From positions 6,200,001 to 6,264,000 of the forward strand of contig OX637297.1 in the NCBI GenBank assembly GCA_951799445.1: DNA of 64,000 nt, in the 5' to 3' direction. Positions 1 through 11,825 of the stretch are shown here, one piece after another. A program made the translations under genes and the position numbers. How positions within the stretch are numbered: position 1 is the first letter of the stretch; each line of letters starts with the position of its first letter. The stretch is from Pseudisothecium myosuroides. Lineage: Eukaryota; Streptophyta; Bryopsida; Hypnales; Lembophyllaceae. The notes under the pieces were generated by a model, which searched no databases, had not been told where the DNA came from, and saw only the letters and a list, made by a program, of their open reading frames with translations.

Positions 1-1127
1 TCTACGGGTGCCTAACGCCAAATCATTGTGCCTTCCAAGCAATGGATCTTTTTTAAATCCTAGACATACACAATTTTGTAAGAAAACCAAAGAAATCAAG
101 AAAAACTAACTTAATTTGCAATGGTTACTCTAATTGGAACGTACCAACTAGGCCGCTGTGGTTTTTGAATGAAAGATGAAACAGTCTAAATTTAACCAAA
201 TTGAAAGAGAGAGAATTTCATGCCATTTCTAAATATATAAAACTCAACATTATACGACCTTCCTAGCAAAGGTTACGGACGGATGAAGTTCTAGCTTCTA
301 TAAGTCTATCTAAACTTCATCCTTGGATTTAGACTCTTTCCTTATTCTATTTTACTTCAAGTTTTTGTCCTTGACTCTATATTGCCAACTTCTACCTAAG
401 TTCTAAGTTTGGACTTAGATGGATGAGTTTTACCCTATTTCATCCATATTCTAATCCAAAGTTCATCCATTTTTTGCTCCTAAATGATTGATAATTTTTC
501 CTAAGTTAAACTAGTTCTGGACTCTACTAAGTGCCTTCTACCTATTTCCAAATCTAATTTTTTCTCTTTGATTACCTTTTTTAGTAATTGTTTTATCCTT
601 ATCCTACTTATGTGGCTCGGTGCTACTCTGAGCAATTTACTATTTTTAGATTTTTGTTAATTTTTCTTTGTAGGTCTTAATTCTAGCTTTTCAGAATGCT
701 AAGACACTTGCTAATTGGACCTTCCTACTAGGAGTTATCAATGGATGAAGTTTGATCGCTAATCGGTGTTTAAAACTTCATCCGTGGTTTTCTACTAACC
801 TACAACTTGAACTCTCGTTTTTGTTTCACTTTTGGATTCCAAATTGATGTCTCTACCTAAATTTCCATTCTTTTTCTTCTTGGATGAAATGGACTAATTT
901 TCATCCAACATGACTCCTAAACTTCATCCGCTAATATCTCTTTTAATCTGATTCCAAATTCTAAGTGTAAGATGTTTTTGGAAACCTCTAACTAGGCTCT
1001 ACAACACTAACTCCATTATTCTTGGAATAATCCTAGTCTAAACACTCAGAATTGACGTGAAAGTTCGGCCCTACTTTTAAATATCTAATTTTGAGAATTT
1101 GAAACGGAGGGTTTGTAGTTAGGAACT
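1..1127. other. AT-rich non-coding stretch
   Basis: No supported gene. The strand is rich in short T/C runs, and words of the type AACTTCATCC / GGATGAAGTT recur many times. This looks like intron or decayed repeat sequence, possibly the first intron following the minus-strand exon candidate at 1,131-1,193. Confidence 0.4.
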
Positions 1128-1130
1128 TAC

Positions 1131-1193
1131 CTTGGAGTTGTTGTTGTTGTTGAGGTAGTCATATATCCCTTCGAGTTCTTTGGTGTTTGCCAT
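1131..1193 (-). CDS. Possible first coding exon of an unidentified gene
   Basis: On the minus strand an ATG at 1,193 opens 21 codons (MANTKELEGIYDYL, then five Asn, Ser-Lys). They run straight into CAAG|GTAAGT, a strong splice donor, at 1,131/1,130. The exon is exactly in phase. The leader just upstream reads ACCACCACA before the ATG. I do not recognise the protein and could not find the next exon in the 1.1 kb downstream. It may be the start of a retroelement or ordinary gene that continues outside the window. Confidence is limited by the short length. Confidence 0.3.
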
Positions 1194-2600
1194 TGTGGTG
1201 GTCTTTGTTGAATTGTGCTCACCACTTAAAGAAGGAGTTTTAATACAAGTTTGCTAAATTTTTGGACTTCTTCTTTCTCTTTTTCTACTAATCTTTCTTT
1301 TCTTTTCTTACTATTTAAACTTCATTATTGCACTCCAAAGGTCGACTTGAATATTCTACAATAATGCTTTAGAATAATAATTGACTACTACTCCTATTCA
1401 AGTCAATTATTAATCTATCCTAACTTCTAATGGTCTAAATTATATTTCTAAGATCTCCTCCTAATCTTCCTTTATCTCCAATGCCATTCTTCAACCTTGT
1501 ATAATACTTCTAACTACTTCATTCTATCATTCAAGAATCTTGGAATTCTAATGCTTCTTCTTCTATAGTCTAGGCTAATGAGAGAAAGAGTGGTGAGATT
1601 AGAGGTGGCTAAATTCTTTAACTTCCTCTTGATAATTTGCACTTCTTGATGTTAATTTCCTCTTCCAAATGCTAATTTTTGTTTCTAAATTCTCCACTTC
1701 TCTCTTCCTATTTCATCCTAATTTCCCTCCTAATTTTTCCCCCTTTTTTCTTTTCTATCCCATATTTTTTTAATTTAAAAAAAAAACTAATTTTTTTGTT
1801 CAAAGGAAACAAAAAAAAAAATTGTTTGATGGGCAGGGTGGTTAGCTCCCCCTCCTTGGCCGGTGGCTGGCCTACCAGACCGGCGAGCTACCTGCCTGGC
1901 CGGCAGCCTATCACAGGTCAGGACTTGGCCACCCAGTCCCTGCCGGGGTTGGCTACCGTAGCAGAAATTTGAGCTGGCCCGATTAATACTAAATTGGATT
2001 TCTTTTTGGGAAAACTTTCACGACAAATCGTCGACTTTTGAGAAGCAACCGCTACAATGAAAATCTAAGGTGCTAACTATTGTCTTGAATACACAAGAAA
2101 TTGTCTTTTTTATGGGAATTCAAAGGTTTGCTGTATTTATAAATACGGTGGAGGTTATTCTACCTTTTAATTGAAGGTTCCTCTACTTGGTAAGGGATGG
2201 CTTTCTAGTTCTCGCAATCTCCTAGCTATTAGTTCCAAGCTTTAAGGACCCTAAGAAAGTAGGTGTTTCTAAAGTCAAAGCTCCGCCGTCTCTTGGGAAA
2301 TCACTAGAAATGCTATAGCTTCACACTAATCAAAGTCAAAGCTCCGCTATCTCTTGGGAAATTTCTAGAAATGCTATAACTTCATACTAATCAAAGTCAA
2401 AGCTTTGTCGCCTTGTCTAATATTACTATCACTCCATCCACTTCTACACCAAGTTTACTTCCACCAATACTCTGTACCAATGCGTTAGAATAAAGAAATT
2501 AGTACAAACACCAAACTACAACATTTGTTATTGTAAAAGTTAGTACAAGCTAGATGAATAATTAATTGTAAGAACAAGTATGGTAGTACAAAACACTCAA
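1194..2600. other. Non-coding stretch with a GC-rich island
   Basis: No gene is supported. At about 1,835-1,975 there is a sharply GC-rich patch (repeated CCGG, GGCTGGC, GCCGGCAG) in otherwise AT-rich DNA. It is open on the plus strand for part of a 97-codon frame, but the rest of that frame is low-complexity T-rich sequence, so I do not call it a gene. Confidence 0.4.
2271..2410. repeat. Short tandem repeat, ~61-bp unit
   Basis: Two full units and the start of a third. Each begins AAAGTCAAAGCTCCGC and continues with CTCTTGGGAAAT, CTAGAAATGCTATA and TTCATACTAATC. Starts near 2,271, 2,332 and 2,393 give a ~61-bp period. Confidence 0.7.
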
Positions 2601-4192
2601 AAATCAAACATTAGAGGCCCCCCTAAGCGGCATCGCCAAGGTATGGAGGGGGATATACTCTATTATTAGAACAAATATTAACAACCACCAACAAAAACAT
2701 ACAACAATTACAACAAGGCAAGTAGGAGCAACTTTGAAGAGACCCCAATGTCTTTCAAAGAAAGCTTCAAAAACCCCAACAACGGAGCTAAAATGCTCCA
2801 AAAAACACACAATTTTGGCAATGTGGTCTAAAACGGCCAAAATCCAACTAAATGGACCCAAATGTGTAAAATAAGCCAAAATATGGCCTTAAGGGGTGTT
2901 TGTGAGAGGGAAATGAGCCCCCTTATCTACATTTCAAAGGGCACTCACCCCCTGTTTTTTTCCTTGTAGTAATCTTATCATCTAAGATTTTCATCCTAAA
3001 TAATCAATTTTGACTTTCTACGTTGGTCCAAACTTCTAATTTTTGGAGATTAACTCCAAATTGAAAATCGATTGCGCCGTTGGCTTCAAAAGGCCATTTT
3101 CAGTCTCGAACATTCTTCACCCCTTAACCAAACTCCAAAAAACTCAACATAACCTATCGCTAATTGAACACCAAAACGGTGTAAAACCCAAATCTTGGAG
3201 GTTGACTTTTCTGAGAAAGGTAATTAGCCTAGGTTCTTTAGTAGGTATGGAAGAGCAAGAAAAAACCTAGCTTTGACCTCATTCCGATTTCGTATGCTCC
3301 CGATACGCAAGTCAATTCCACCGTAAATTTCAACTTTGCCAATTATCTAAGAATCTCGCCAATTCAAGCACTTTTGGCTATCGGAATGTTTTGAAACTTG
3401 GTGGAGCATCTTATTAGCATAAAAAAAGCTAATCTAATTTTTAGTGAGATTTTACCGCAACCTGGGTAATTTCTAGGAATTTCCCATCGTAGGTTTTGGC
3501 GGTTGACCGTTCGGAAGGACATTTTCTGCAAGTCAAAAAATTCCGAAATTTTTTATGGAACTTTTCATGAAATTCTACAAAGGATGTGAAAGCTCATATT
3601 TTTATTTTGCACAAAATTCAGAGGAGAATCAAATTCTACCTTCTCCTTCTAATTCTGGCAATTAGGGAATCTTTCACATACAAGGGAATCTTGGCAAGCC
3701 GATTTTGCCATTGAGTCCCGAATGTGATTTCTACCTCAGAACACCATGCTCCATCCATAAATTCTTCTTACGGGTACATCTTGAATTTATAACTCTTGTA
3801 GGCCAACAATTGGAGTTTCCGCTATTTCTTCAATGCTATAGGAAAAGTGAAACCTATCTTTGAGAATGGACTTAGGACCTCAACGGTGTTCTCTTGGAAC
3901 AATTTTAGCCATAAGAAGTCACATGTACTGTAGGTTTGGGCTATTTGGGCTAGGTTAGCCCGAATTCTACTATTTACCTACATTTTCATATATTAACATG
4001 TGTACAAGTGGAAATAAGGTTTATTTGGGGGAAAATGACCTCTAAGGGACCAAATGCTATATTGGTATATGACATACCTATTTTGATTTTACACTCTTTT
4101 GGGGGCTTTTTGTATATAAAACTAGTATACTTATAGTCGTGAAAAACGAAAAAAAAAAAATGTAAGTCCCCAGTGACAAATTAGGGGCTCAC
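2601..4192 (-). other. Possible LTR-type fragment, boundary at 4,192
   Basis: On the minus strand this stretch would begin TGTGAGCCCC at 4,192, with AT-rich TATA-like runs shortly downstream. An LTR would begin TG in this way. I found no matching second LTR, primer-binding site or polypurine tract, so this is weak. The edge coincides with the start of the ~178-bp tandem array. No gene is supported here; the 75- and 91-codon frames look like chance openings. Confidence 0.2.
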
Positions 4193-4940
4193 AAATGGGA
4201 AAGACTTGAAATTAGTGGTGGAATCTAAATTGTAAGAATAATTACAAATTCCTCAATAAAATTTTATGCATGCACATATGAAAATCTATGACATTTTTAA
4301 AATGGGCCCTTACAATGGCAGAGCCCAATTCATTCCCGATTTTTTTCATTTCACGTGAAGATGAAAATTCCAATGGACAAGACTTGAAACTAGTGGTGGA
4401 ATCTAAGTTGTAAGAATAATTACAAATTCCTCAATAAAATTTTATGCATCCACGTATGAAATTCCATGACGTTTTTAAAGTGGGCCCCTACAATGGCAGA
4501 GCCCAATTCATTCCCAATTTCTTTTATTTCACACGAAGATGAAATTTCCAATGGATAAGACTTGAAACTAGTGGTGGAATCTAAGTTGTAAGAATAATTA
4601 CAACTTCCTTAATAAAATTTTATGCATGCACGTATGAAAATCTATGACATTTTTAAAATGGGTCCCTACAATGGCAAAGCCCAATTCATTCCCGATTTAT
4701 TTTTATTTCACATGAGATGAAATTTCCGATGGGCAAGACTTGAAACTAGTGGTGGAATCTAAGTTGAAAGAGTAATTACAACTTCCTCAATAAAATTTTA
4801 TGCATGCTCGCATGAAATTCCATAACAGATTTCAAATGGGCCCCTATAATGGTAGAGCCCATTTCATTCCCAATTTTTTTTATTTTACGTGAAGATGAAG
4901 TTTCCAATGGGCAAGACTTGAAACTAGTGGTGGAATCTAA

Positions 4941-5090
4941 GGGCTTGTTTACACCAAAAATCTTTGGGTTGGAGTCCAAAGAAATAGAGTGTTTTGATTG
5001 GAAGATAGCTATGGATCCAAAGCGAAGACCCAATCAAAGCACTCCATTTTTTTGGGCTCCAACCCAAAGTTTTTGGGTGTAAATAGGCCC
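4941..5090. mobile_element. Tourist-like MITE (PIF/Harbinger type), TAA target duplication
   Basis: A 150-bp hairpin inserted in one satellite monomer. The left end reads GGGCTTGTTTACACC, and the right end is its imperfect inverse (GGTGTAAATAGGCCC). Pairing extends inward over TTTGGGTTGGAG and the CACTC..TTGATTGG region. It is flanked on both sides by TAA, and removing 153 bp restores the 178-bp period. The 3-bp TWA duplication and GGG(C/G)CTGTTT-like ends are typical of Tourist MITEs. Confidence 0.8.
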
Positions 5091-5253
5091 TAAGTTGTAA
5101 GAATAGTTACAACTTCCTCAATAAAATTTGATGCATGCACGTATGAAATTCCATGACATTTTTAAAATGGTGCCATTCAATGGCAGAGCCCATTTTATTC
5201 CTAATTTTTTTTTAATAATACAACTTCTTCAATGAATTTTTATGCATGCACAT

Positions 5254-6334
5254 GGGTGATTGCATGAAAGACTGGTCAATTTCGTTCCACATTGGCAAAA
5301 TTGGGGTTGTCTTTTGCTATAACATTTGAATTATGAACCCAATGCCAAAAACAAAAAATAGAATGTCTAGATGTCTTGATTGTAATTGTAACCCTTATTT
5401 TTTTTTAAGTTTAAAAAATGAATTAATATTTAAAGTTTAATTTCTCTAATTTGTCACACTTTCAAGTTTAGAGGTTTTAAATACTATTGAGCAGTTCAAA
5501 TTAATGATTTTCACTTGAAATTTCTATGGTACATTTCTATAGTAGGCAGATATAATCCTACCAAAGGGCATCTAAAAATACATTATTTTATGTCCTCCAC
5601 GTCTATGCAAAGAGGCCTCCCTTGCATGCACAGTTGTGAACATGAGAAATGGCTTTGACCTCATTTTTTTAGTTGAAAGTCATCACTAGGAAGTCCTCCC
5701 AAATGGCCAATTTTTAGTTTTTTTAATAATTATTTTTTCTATTTATTACAAATTAAAACGTCAAAGTATGTATTTTTTGGGACATACTCTTGGATATAGA
5801 ATTGTAGAGAAAAAATACATACTTTGACGTTTTAATTTGTAATAAATAGAAAAAACAATTATTAAAAAAACTAAAAATTGGCCATTCGGGAAGACTTTCT
5901 AGTGCTAACTTTCAACTAAAAAATGAGGTCAAAGCCATTTCTATTGTTCACAAATGCGCGCGCAAGGGAGGCCTCTTTGCACAGACATGGAGGACATAAA
6001 ATAATTTATTTTTAGATGCCCTATGGTATGAACATGTCTGCCTACTATAGAAATGTACCATAGAAATTTCAAGTGAAAATCATTAATTTAAGACACTTAA
6101 TCATATTCAAAACCTCTAAATTCAAAAAAATGATAAATTAGAGAAATTGAATTCTAAATATTAAATGATTTTTTAAATTTTTTGAAAAATAAGGGATATA
6201 ATTACAATCAAGATATCTAAAAATAACTTTTTTTGTTTTTGGCATTGAAATCTCAATTCAAAAGTTATAGTACAGGACAAACCTCGTCTTACTAAAGTGT
6301 GAAAAAAATCAGCCAGCCTTTCATCCAATCACCC
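5254..6334. mobile_element. 1.08-kb foldback element
   Basis: Two arms of about 520 bp are inverted copies separated by only ~40 bp of loop (around 5,778-5,815). The outer ends are GGGTGATTG at 5,254 and CAATCACCC at 6,334. Near the centre both arms carry AAACGTCAAAGTATG and its inverse. Flanks read ..GCACAT | element | ACGTATG.., compatible with a 4-bp ACRT duplication in the satellite word GCACGTATG. There is no coding capacity. The arms differ at roughly one base in seven, so the element is old. The superfamily is unclear. Confidence 0.8.
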
Positions 6335-7261
6335 ACGTATGAAATTCCATGACATTTTTAAAATGGGGCCATTCAATGGCAGAGCGCATTTCATTCCCAA
6401 TTTATTTTTATTTCACATGAAGATGAAAGTTCCGATGGGCAAGACTTGAAACTAGTGGTGGAATCTAAGTTGCAAGAGTAATTACAACTTCCTCAATAAA
6501 ATTTTATGCATGCACGTATGAAATTCCATGACATTTAAAAAATGGGGCCATTCAATGGCAGAGCCCATTTCATTTCTAATTTTTTTATTTCACATGAAGA
6601 TGAAATTTCCAATGGGCAAGACTTGAAACTAGTGGTGGAATCTAAGTTGTAAGCGTAATTACAACTCCTCAATAAAATTTTATGCATGCACATCTGAAAT
6701 TCTATGATGTTTTTAAAATGGGGCCATTCAATGGCAGATCGCATTTCATTCCCGATTTCTTTTATTTCACGTGAAGTTGAATTTACCAACAGGCAAGTTT
6801 CAAAAATAGTGGTGGAATCTAAGTTCTAAGAGTAATTAGAACTTCTTCAATAAAATTTTGTGCATGCATATATGGAATTTCATGACATTTTTAAAATGGG
6901 CCCCTACAGTGGTAGAGCCATTTCATTCCCGATTTCTTTTATTTCACGTAAAGATGAATTTAGCAACGGTCAAGTTTCAAAATTAGTGGTGGAATCTAAG
7001 TTGTAAGAATAATTACAACTTCTTCAATAAAATTTTATGCATGCACGTTTGAAATTCCATGACGTTTTTAAAGTGGGCCCCTACAATGGCAGAGCCCATT
7101 TCATTCCCAATTTCTTTTATTTCACGTGAAGATGAACTTACCAACGAGCAAGTTTCAAAAATAGTGGTGGAATCTAAGTTCTAGGAGTAATTACAACTTC
7201 TTCAATAAAATTCTGCATGCATATATGAAAATTCATGACATTTTAAAAATTGGGACATTAA

Positions 7262-8181
7262 TCCCTGAAGACTTAAGGCCTTTTTTCTTCCAAAACCCCA
7301 TCAAATCTGCCATTTCTGTAGCAAGGAGTAAAAAAAATGAAAAATGTCTTTTTTGCACATCTACCTGTAGAATCTTACACCTTACTAGTATGAGAATGTG
7401 TGGAAAAAATTTCAGAATTTTTGACCGCTTAGATTGCAAGATATCTGCGTTTATAGTGGAAAAAACAAGTATTTCAGCACATTGCGAGACTAGATTTTTT
7501 GACTTTAAACATTTTTCACTTAAAATTTTTGCACTACAGAGTTTTGTGCTTCAAATCTTTATAGTAGAGAATTGAGTTGAGAATCTAGGGAAAAATATTA
7601 TTCAAAAGAACTTAATTATCATTCCTAAAAAATTTATTAAGTAGAAGTAGGTACGAGATAGAAGGAAAATCTAAAACATTAATATATTTTAGATGGAATT
7701 AAAATACACTAATCCCAATGGTGAGATTGTTCTAGCAAGTAAACTAAACCACGAGAATTTTTTTTTTAAATTGCAAAAATAGCATTTAGAAATGATTCCT
7801 ACAAGTTATTTTTTTCAAGAAGATGCTCTAATTGCCCAAGAAACAAGAATGTCCATAACTTTCTCATAACAAATCCAAATGAAATGAATCAAAGCTTTCC
7901 AGATAGACAAAAATATAATCTACAAGAAAAAAATAAATTTTAAATCAAATTTTTGTTAAATTTTTCTTGCTGCCCGGATTGCCCAATTACAAAAGAAAGT
8001 AACATATTTGGCCATAATTTTTGACTCATATTTCCAAATGTCCTGAAATTTAGTACATATGAAAGATATTCCTCACGCCCACCTTCTACTAAAATTTTAG
8101 CTTATAATATGAAAACCTCTAGTCACATGGACCTACCCAAAATTTCTATACGGCCAAAAACGCATGCCGGTCCTTTAGAGG
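7262..8181 (+). mobile_element. piggyBac-like non-autonomous element
   Basis: A 920-bp insertion flanked by TTAA on both sides (7,258-7,261 and 8,182-8,185). Ends are TCCCTGAAGACTTAAGG and the inverse of CCTCTAAAGGACC. The empty site survives in a neighbouring satellite unit near 8,515-8,530 (GGGACATTAAAGTACA), which shows TTAA was duplicated. It contains no transposase; the small frames inside (116 and 68 codons) are not recognisable. Related copies lie at 31,947-32,853 (opposite orientation) and 61,932-62,888. TTAA duplication and CCC-type ends are hallmarks of piggyBac. Confidence 0.8.
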
Positions 8182-9044
8182 TTAAAGTACATTTTTTTTT
8201 TTTTATTTCACTTGAAAATTAAATTTCCAATGGGAAAGACTTGAAACTAGAGGTGGAATCTAAGTTGTAAGAGTAATTACAACTTTCTCAATAAGATTTT
8301 ATGCATGCACGGGTGAAATTCCATGACATTTTAAAAATGGGCCCCCATAGTGGCAGAGCCATTTCATTCCCGGTTTCTTTTATTTCACGTGAAGATGAAT
8401 TTACCAACAGACAAGTTTCAAAAATAGTGGAGGAATCTAAGTTCTAAGAGTAATTACAACTTCTTCAATAAAAAATTTTGCATGCATATATGAAAATTCA
8501 TGACATTTTTAAAATTGGGACATTAAAGTACAATGCGCATTTCATTCCGGGTGTTTTTTATTTCACTTGAAAAATAAATTTCCAATGGGCAAGACTTGAA
8601 ACTAGTGGTGGAATCTAAGTTGTAAGAATAATTACAACTTCCTCAATAAAATTTAATGCATGCACGTATGAAATTCCATGACATTTTTAAAATGGGGCCA
8701 TTCAATGGTAGAGCCCATTTCATTTCTAATTTTTTTATTTCACATGAAGATGAAATTTCCAATGGGCAAGACTTGAAACTAGTGGTGGAATCTAAGTTGT
8801 AAGAGTAATTACAACTTCCCCAATAAAATTTTATGCATGCACGGATGAAATTCCATGACATTTTTAAAATGGCAGCACGCATTTCATTCCCGATTTTTTT
8901 AATTTCATGTGAAGATGAAATTTCCAGTGGGCAAGATCTGAAGGTAGTGGTGGCGGAATCTAAGTTGCAAGAGTAATAACAACTTCCTCAATAAAATTTT
9001 ATGCATGCACGTATGAAATTCTATGATATTTTTAAAGTCTCTTT

Positions 9045-10735
9045 TTATTGACTTTTGGAATTGGAGGTCATTAAAGCATAGAACGTGGTTAATCTATTTT
9101 TTTTTAATTTAACATATGGTTTAGTTAAAAATGAGTCCAAATTTAAATTTCTCGTGGATTTTGAATCTTGAGGAATTTTGCAACTTCTACATTTTTTTGA
9201 TGAGCCTTTTACATACGAAATCCATGATTTTTGAAATTGAAGGTAATTAAAGTTTAAGGCCCGATTTTTTTCAAATTTTTTGAAATTCACACAGGGGGGC
9301 ATTAGAATTGGTTTTCAATTAAATTCCTCGTGGATTTGAATCTTGAAAAGATGTATAACTTCTACACTTTTTTGGTGAATTCTTCACGTACAAAATCAAT
9401 GACATTTGAAATTGAAAGTTATTAAAGTATAGGGCTGGGTTTATTCTATATTTTTTTAAATCCACGTAGGGGTTCATTAAAAATGGGTTTTAATTAAAAT
9501 TTCTCGTGGAATTTGAATTGAGAATGTTTGCAACTTGTACATTTTTAGGATAAATCCTCTACGTACAAATTCCATGACATTTGAAATGGAAGGTCATTAA
9601 AGTACAAGGCCGAGTTTACTTTATATTTTAAAAAACCTACGTAGGGATTCATTAAAAATCATTTTTAATTAAAATTTCTCGAGGATTTTGAATCTTGAAA
9701 ATGTTTGCAACTTGTTCAATTTTTTGGGGAATCCTTCATCTACAAATTCCATGACATTTGAAATGGACAGTCATTAAAGTATAGGGCCGGGTTTATTCGA
9801 TATTTTTAAAAATCCACGTAGGGATTCATTCAAAATGATTTTTAATTAAAATTTCTCGAAGATTTTGAATCTTGAGAATGTTTGCAACTTGTACATTTTT
9901 TGGGGAACCCTTCATGTACAAATTCCATGACATTTGAAATGGACGGTCATTAAAGTATAGGGCTACGTTTATTCTATATTTTTAAAAATCCATGTAGAAA
10001 TTCATTAAAAGTGGTTTTTAATTAAAATTTCTCATGGATTTTGAATTTTGAGAATGTTTGCAACTTGTACATTTTTTTGGTGAACCTTTCACGTACAAAT
10101 TCCATGACATTTGAAATGGAAAGTCATTAAAGTACAGGGCCAGGTTTATTCTACATTTTTAAAAATCCACGTAGGGATTCATTAAAAATGATTTTTAATT
10201 AAAATTTCTCGAGGATTTTGAATCTTGAGAATGTTTGCAACTTGTACATTTTTTTAGTGAACCCTTCACGTACAAATTCCATGACATTTGAAATGGACGA
10301 TCATTAAAGTACAAGGTCGGCTTTATTCTATATTTTTTTAAATCCACCTAGGAGTTCATTAAAAATGGATTTTTAACTAAAATTTCCCGCGGATTTTGAA
10401 TTTTGAGAATGTTTGCAACATGTGCATTTTTTTGGTGAATCCTCTACGTACCAATTCCATGACATTTGAAATGGAAGGTCATTAAAGTACAGGGCCGGGT
10501 TTATTCTAATTTCTTTAAATTCAGGTAGGAGTTGTTAAAAAATGGTTTTTAATTAAAATTTCTCGTGGATTTTCAATCTTGAGAATGTTTGCAACTTGTA
10601 CATTTTTTTGGTGAACATTCTACGTACAAATTCCATGACATTTGAAATTGAAGGTCATTAAAGTACAAGGCCGGGTGTATTCAATTTTTTTTTAAATTCA
10701 AAAAAGGGTTAATTGAAAATGGGCTTAAAACTAAA
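9045..10735 (+). repeat. Tandem satellite array, type 2 (~177-bp unit)
   Basis: About nine units with core words TTGAGAATGTTTGCAACTTG, CATTTTTTTGGTGAA, ACAAATTCCATGACATTTG, GTCATTAAAGTAC and AATTAAAATTTCTCGTGGA. CATTAAAGTA anchors at about 9,420, 9,594, 9,771, 9,948, 10,123 and 10,300 give a 174-177-bp period. The unit shares CAACTT..ATTCCATGACATTT with the type 1 array. The inverse of the same unit forms the array at 56,720-57,853 in copy B, so this array belongs to the DUF7869 element. Confidence 0.85.
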
Positions 10736-10759
10736 ATCCCAAAACCTTGAAATTCAAAT

Positions 10760-10782
10760 CCTAAACCCTAAACCCTAAAACC
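10760..10782 (+). repeat. Short telomere-like CCCTAAA stretch
   Basis: Three degenerate CCCTAAA words sit between the satellite array and the promoter region. The equivalent place in copy B (around 56,650-56,700) has TTTAGGGTTTAGGATT. So it is a conserved part of the element, not a chromosome end. Confidence 0.6.
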
Positions 10783-11107
10783 TTGAACCTGAAATCTTTA
10801 AACCTCGAAGCCTAAAAATCCTTTAGAGGATTTGAAAAGTCCTCTATAGGATTTGTGGAAGCAGTTCTTTTTTTATGACAGAATTTTATTTTTTCCACTA
10901 TAAAATGAAAAAAGGAATTCCTAGACCTTGAAGATGGGATTGACATAGCATTAAAGCTGTAGTTCTGCCAAACTAAATCTAAATCCGTACTTTGCCAAAA
11001 ATAAGTATTCCGCGTGCGAGAAGATGCTATAGCAACGACTTGCCTAAAGTACACAAGTGGTTGTTTTAGCCAATGGCCCAGAGCCACATTAGTGTAAAAA
11101 AGTCTCC

Positions 11108-11126
11108 GGAGCATATATCAAGGGAA
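11108..11126 (+). promoter_or_regulatory. TATA-box region of DUF7869 gene copy A
   Basis: GCATATATCAAGGG here aligns with GCATTTATAAAGGG in copy B (minus strand, 56,247-56,261). Both follow the block CAGAGCCACAT. A conserved TATA-like element ~1.3 kb before the ATG fits a promoter followed by a long 5' leader with an intron whose acceptor (TTTTGCAG) ends at 12,439. Confidence 0.5.
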
Positions 11127-11825
11127 TCACCAAAAGATTGTTGCCCCAAAAGATTTCGTGGGGTCGAGCATTGCACGACCTTTTGTGGTGTATAGCTGCG
11201 GAGGCCATCACCATTCTCAGGACTTTTATAATTGGAGGTACGTGTTCAAAAACTTGGATTCGGCTCGCGCCCTTCTGTTTCCCCGCACGAGTCGAGTATG
11301 TGTTGTCAATCGAGTAGCGAACAACTCTTTCCACCTTTCTTCTGCATTGTATCAACGTCTACGGCCGCTGCGTTCTGTATGTGCATCTTTGATTTAAAAT
11401 GTTTAGTAACGTCAAAAGTTGCAGGAGTTTGGTTTTGTAAGTGATTGCATTGTCATTGTAGTGCTCTTGCCGTCACAATGTTTGAGGAGCCACGCCGTTG
11501 CACAATGCTACTAGTAAGCAAATCCGTTCGCTTTGTATTGTTGAACTTCTCTGACTCCACCAGGATAGAGGTTTACATGTCACTTGTCATTTCGTGCTTG
11601 TCAATGAGGATGTGCTGTTGTTTATTTGTCATTTGATTTATGCATTTGATATTGTGATGCTTGTACCGCTCACCTTGCACTTGATTTTCAGTTCGGGACA
11701 TTGTTCTAGGATTGTAGTCAGCCTATGTGCGAGATTGTCCAAATACTCCGCCGTGAAGTTTGGAATACTATAAATAGAAAGTTCATACTGGAAAATATAA
11801 TATGATCTTTCCCGTAAATTCCAGG

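Larger units (their letters stand above)
4195..9040 (+). repeat. Tandem satellite array, type 1 (~178-bp unit)
   Basis: The core words ACTAGTGGTGGAATCTAAG, TAATTACAACTTCCTCAAT, TTTTATGCATGCACG and GAAATTCCATGACATTTTT recur through the region. TTTATGCAT anchors lie at about 4,263, 4,441, 4,619 and 4,798, giving a period of 178-179 bp. The next anchor returns to the same period once the 153 bp added by the MITE at 4,941 is subtracted. The array is interrupted by three younger insertions (4,941-5,090; 5,254-6,334; 7,262-8,181). Copies have diverged by substitutions and small indels. It lies directly upstream of the related type 2 array that leads into the DUF7869 gene. Confidence 0.85.

Noticed and set aside
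1679..1972. 97-codon plus-strand frame over the GC-rich island
   Set aside because: The first half is low-complexity Phe/Leu/Lys from T- and A-runs; no protein-like continuity.
2604..2879. 91-codon minus-strand frame with a hydrophobic middle as a membrane protein
   Set aside because: No homology recognised, no splice or promoter context, and composition follows the local T/A-rich sequence.
2601..4192. A complete LTR retrotransposon at the left of the window
   Set aside because: Only a TG-type edge is visible; no paired LTR, primer site, polypurine tract or gag-pol sequence.
5339..5420. A tRNA or other structured RNA gene in the foldback arms
   Set aside because: No cloverleaf or conserved box A/B words found; the pairing is the long inverted repeat.
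4195..10735. Regular repeats that might be taken for a CRISPR array
   Set aside because: Units are ~178 bp without short repeats and unique spacers, there are no cas genes, and the DNA is eukaryotic.
10760..10782. CCCTAAA words as a telomere
   Set aside because: Only three degenerate units, internal, and conserved in the same place in both element copies.
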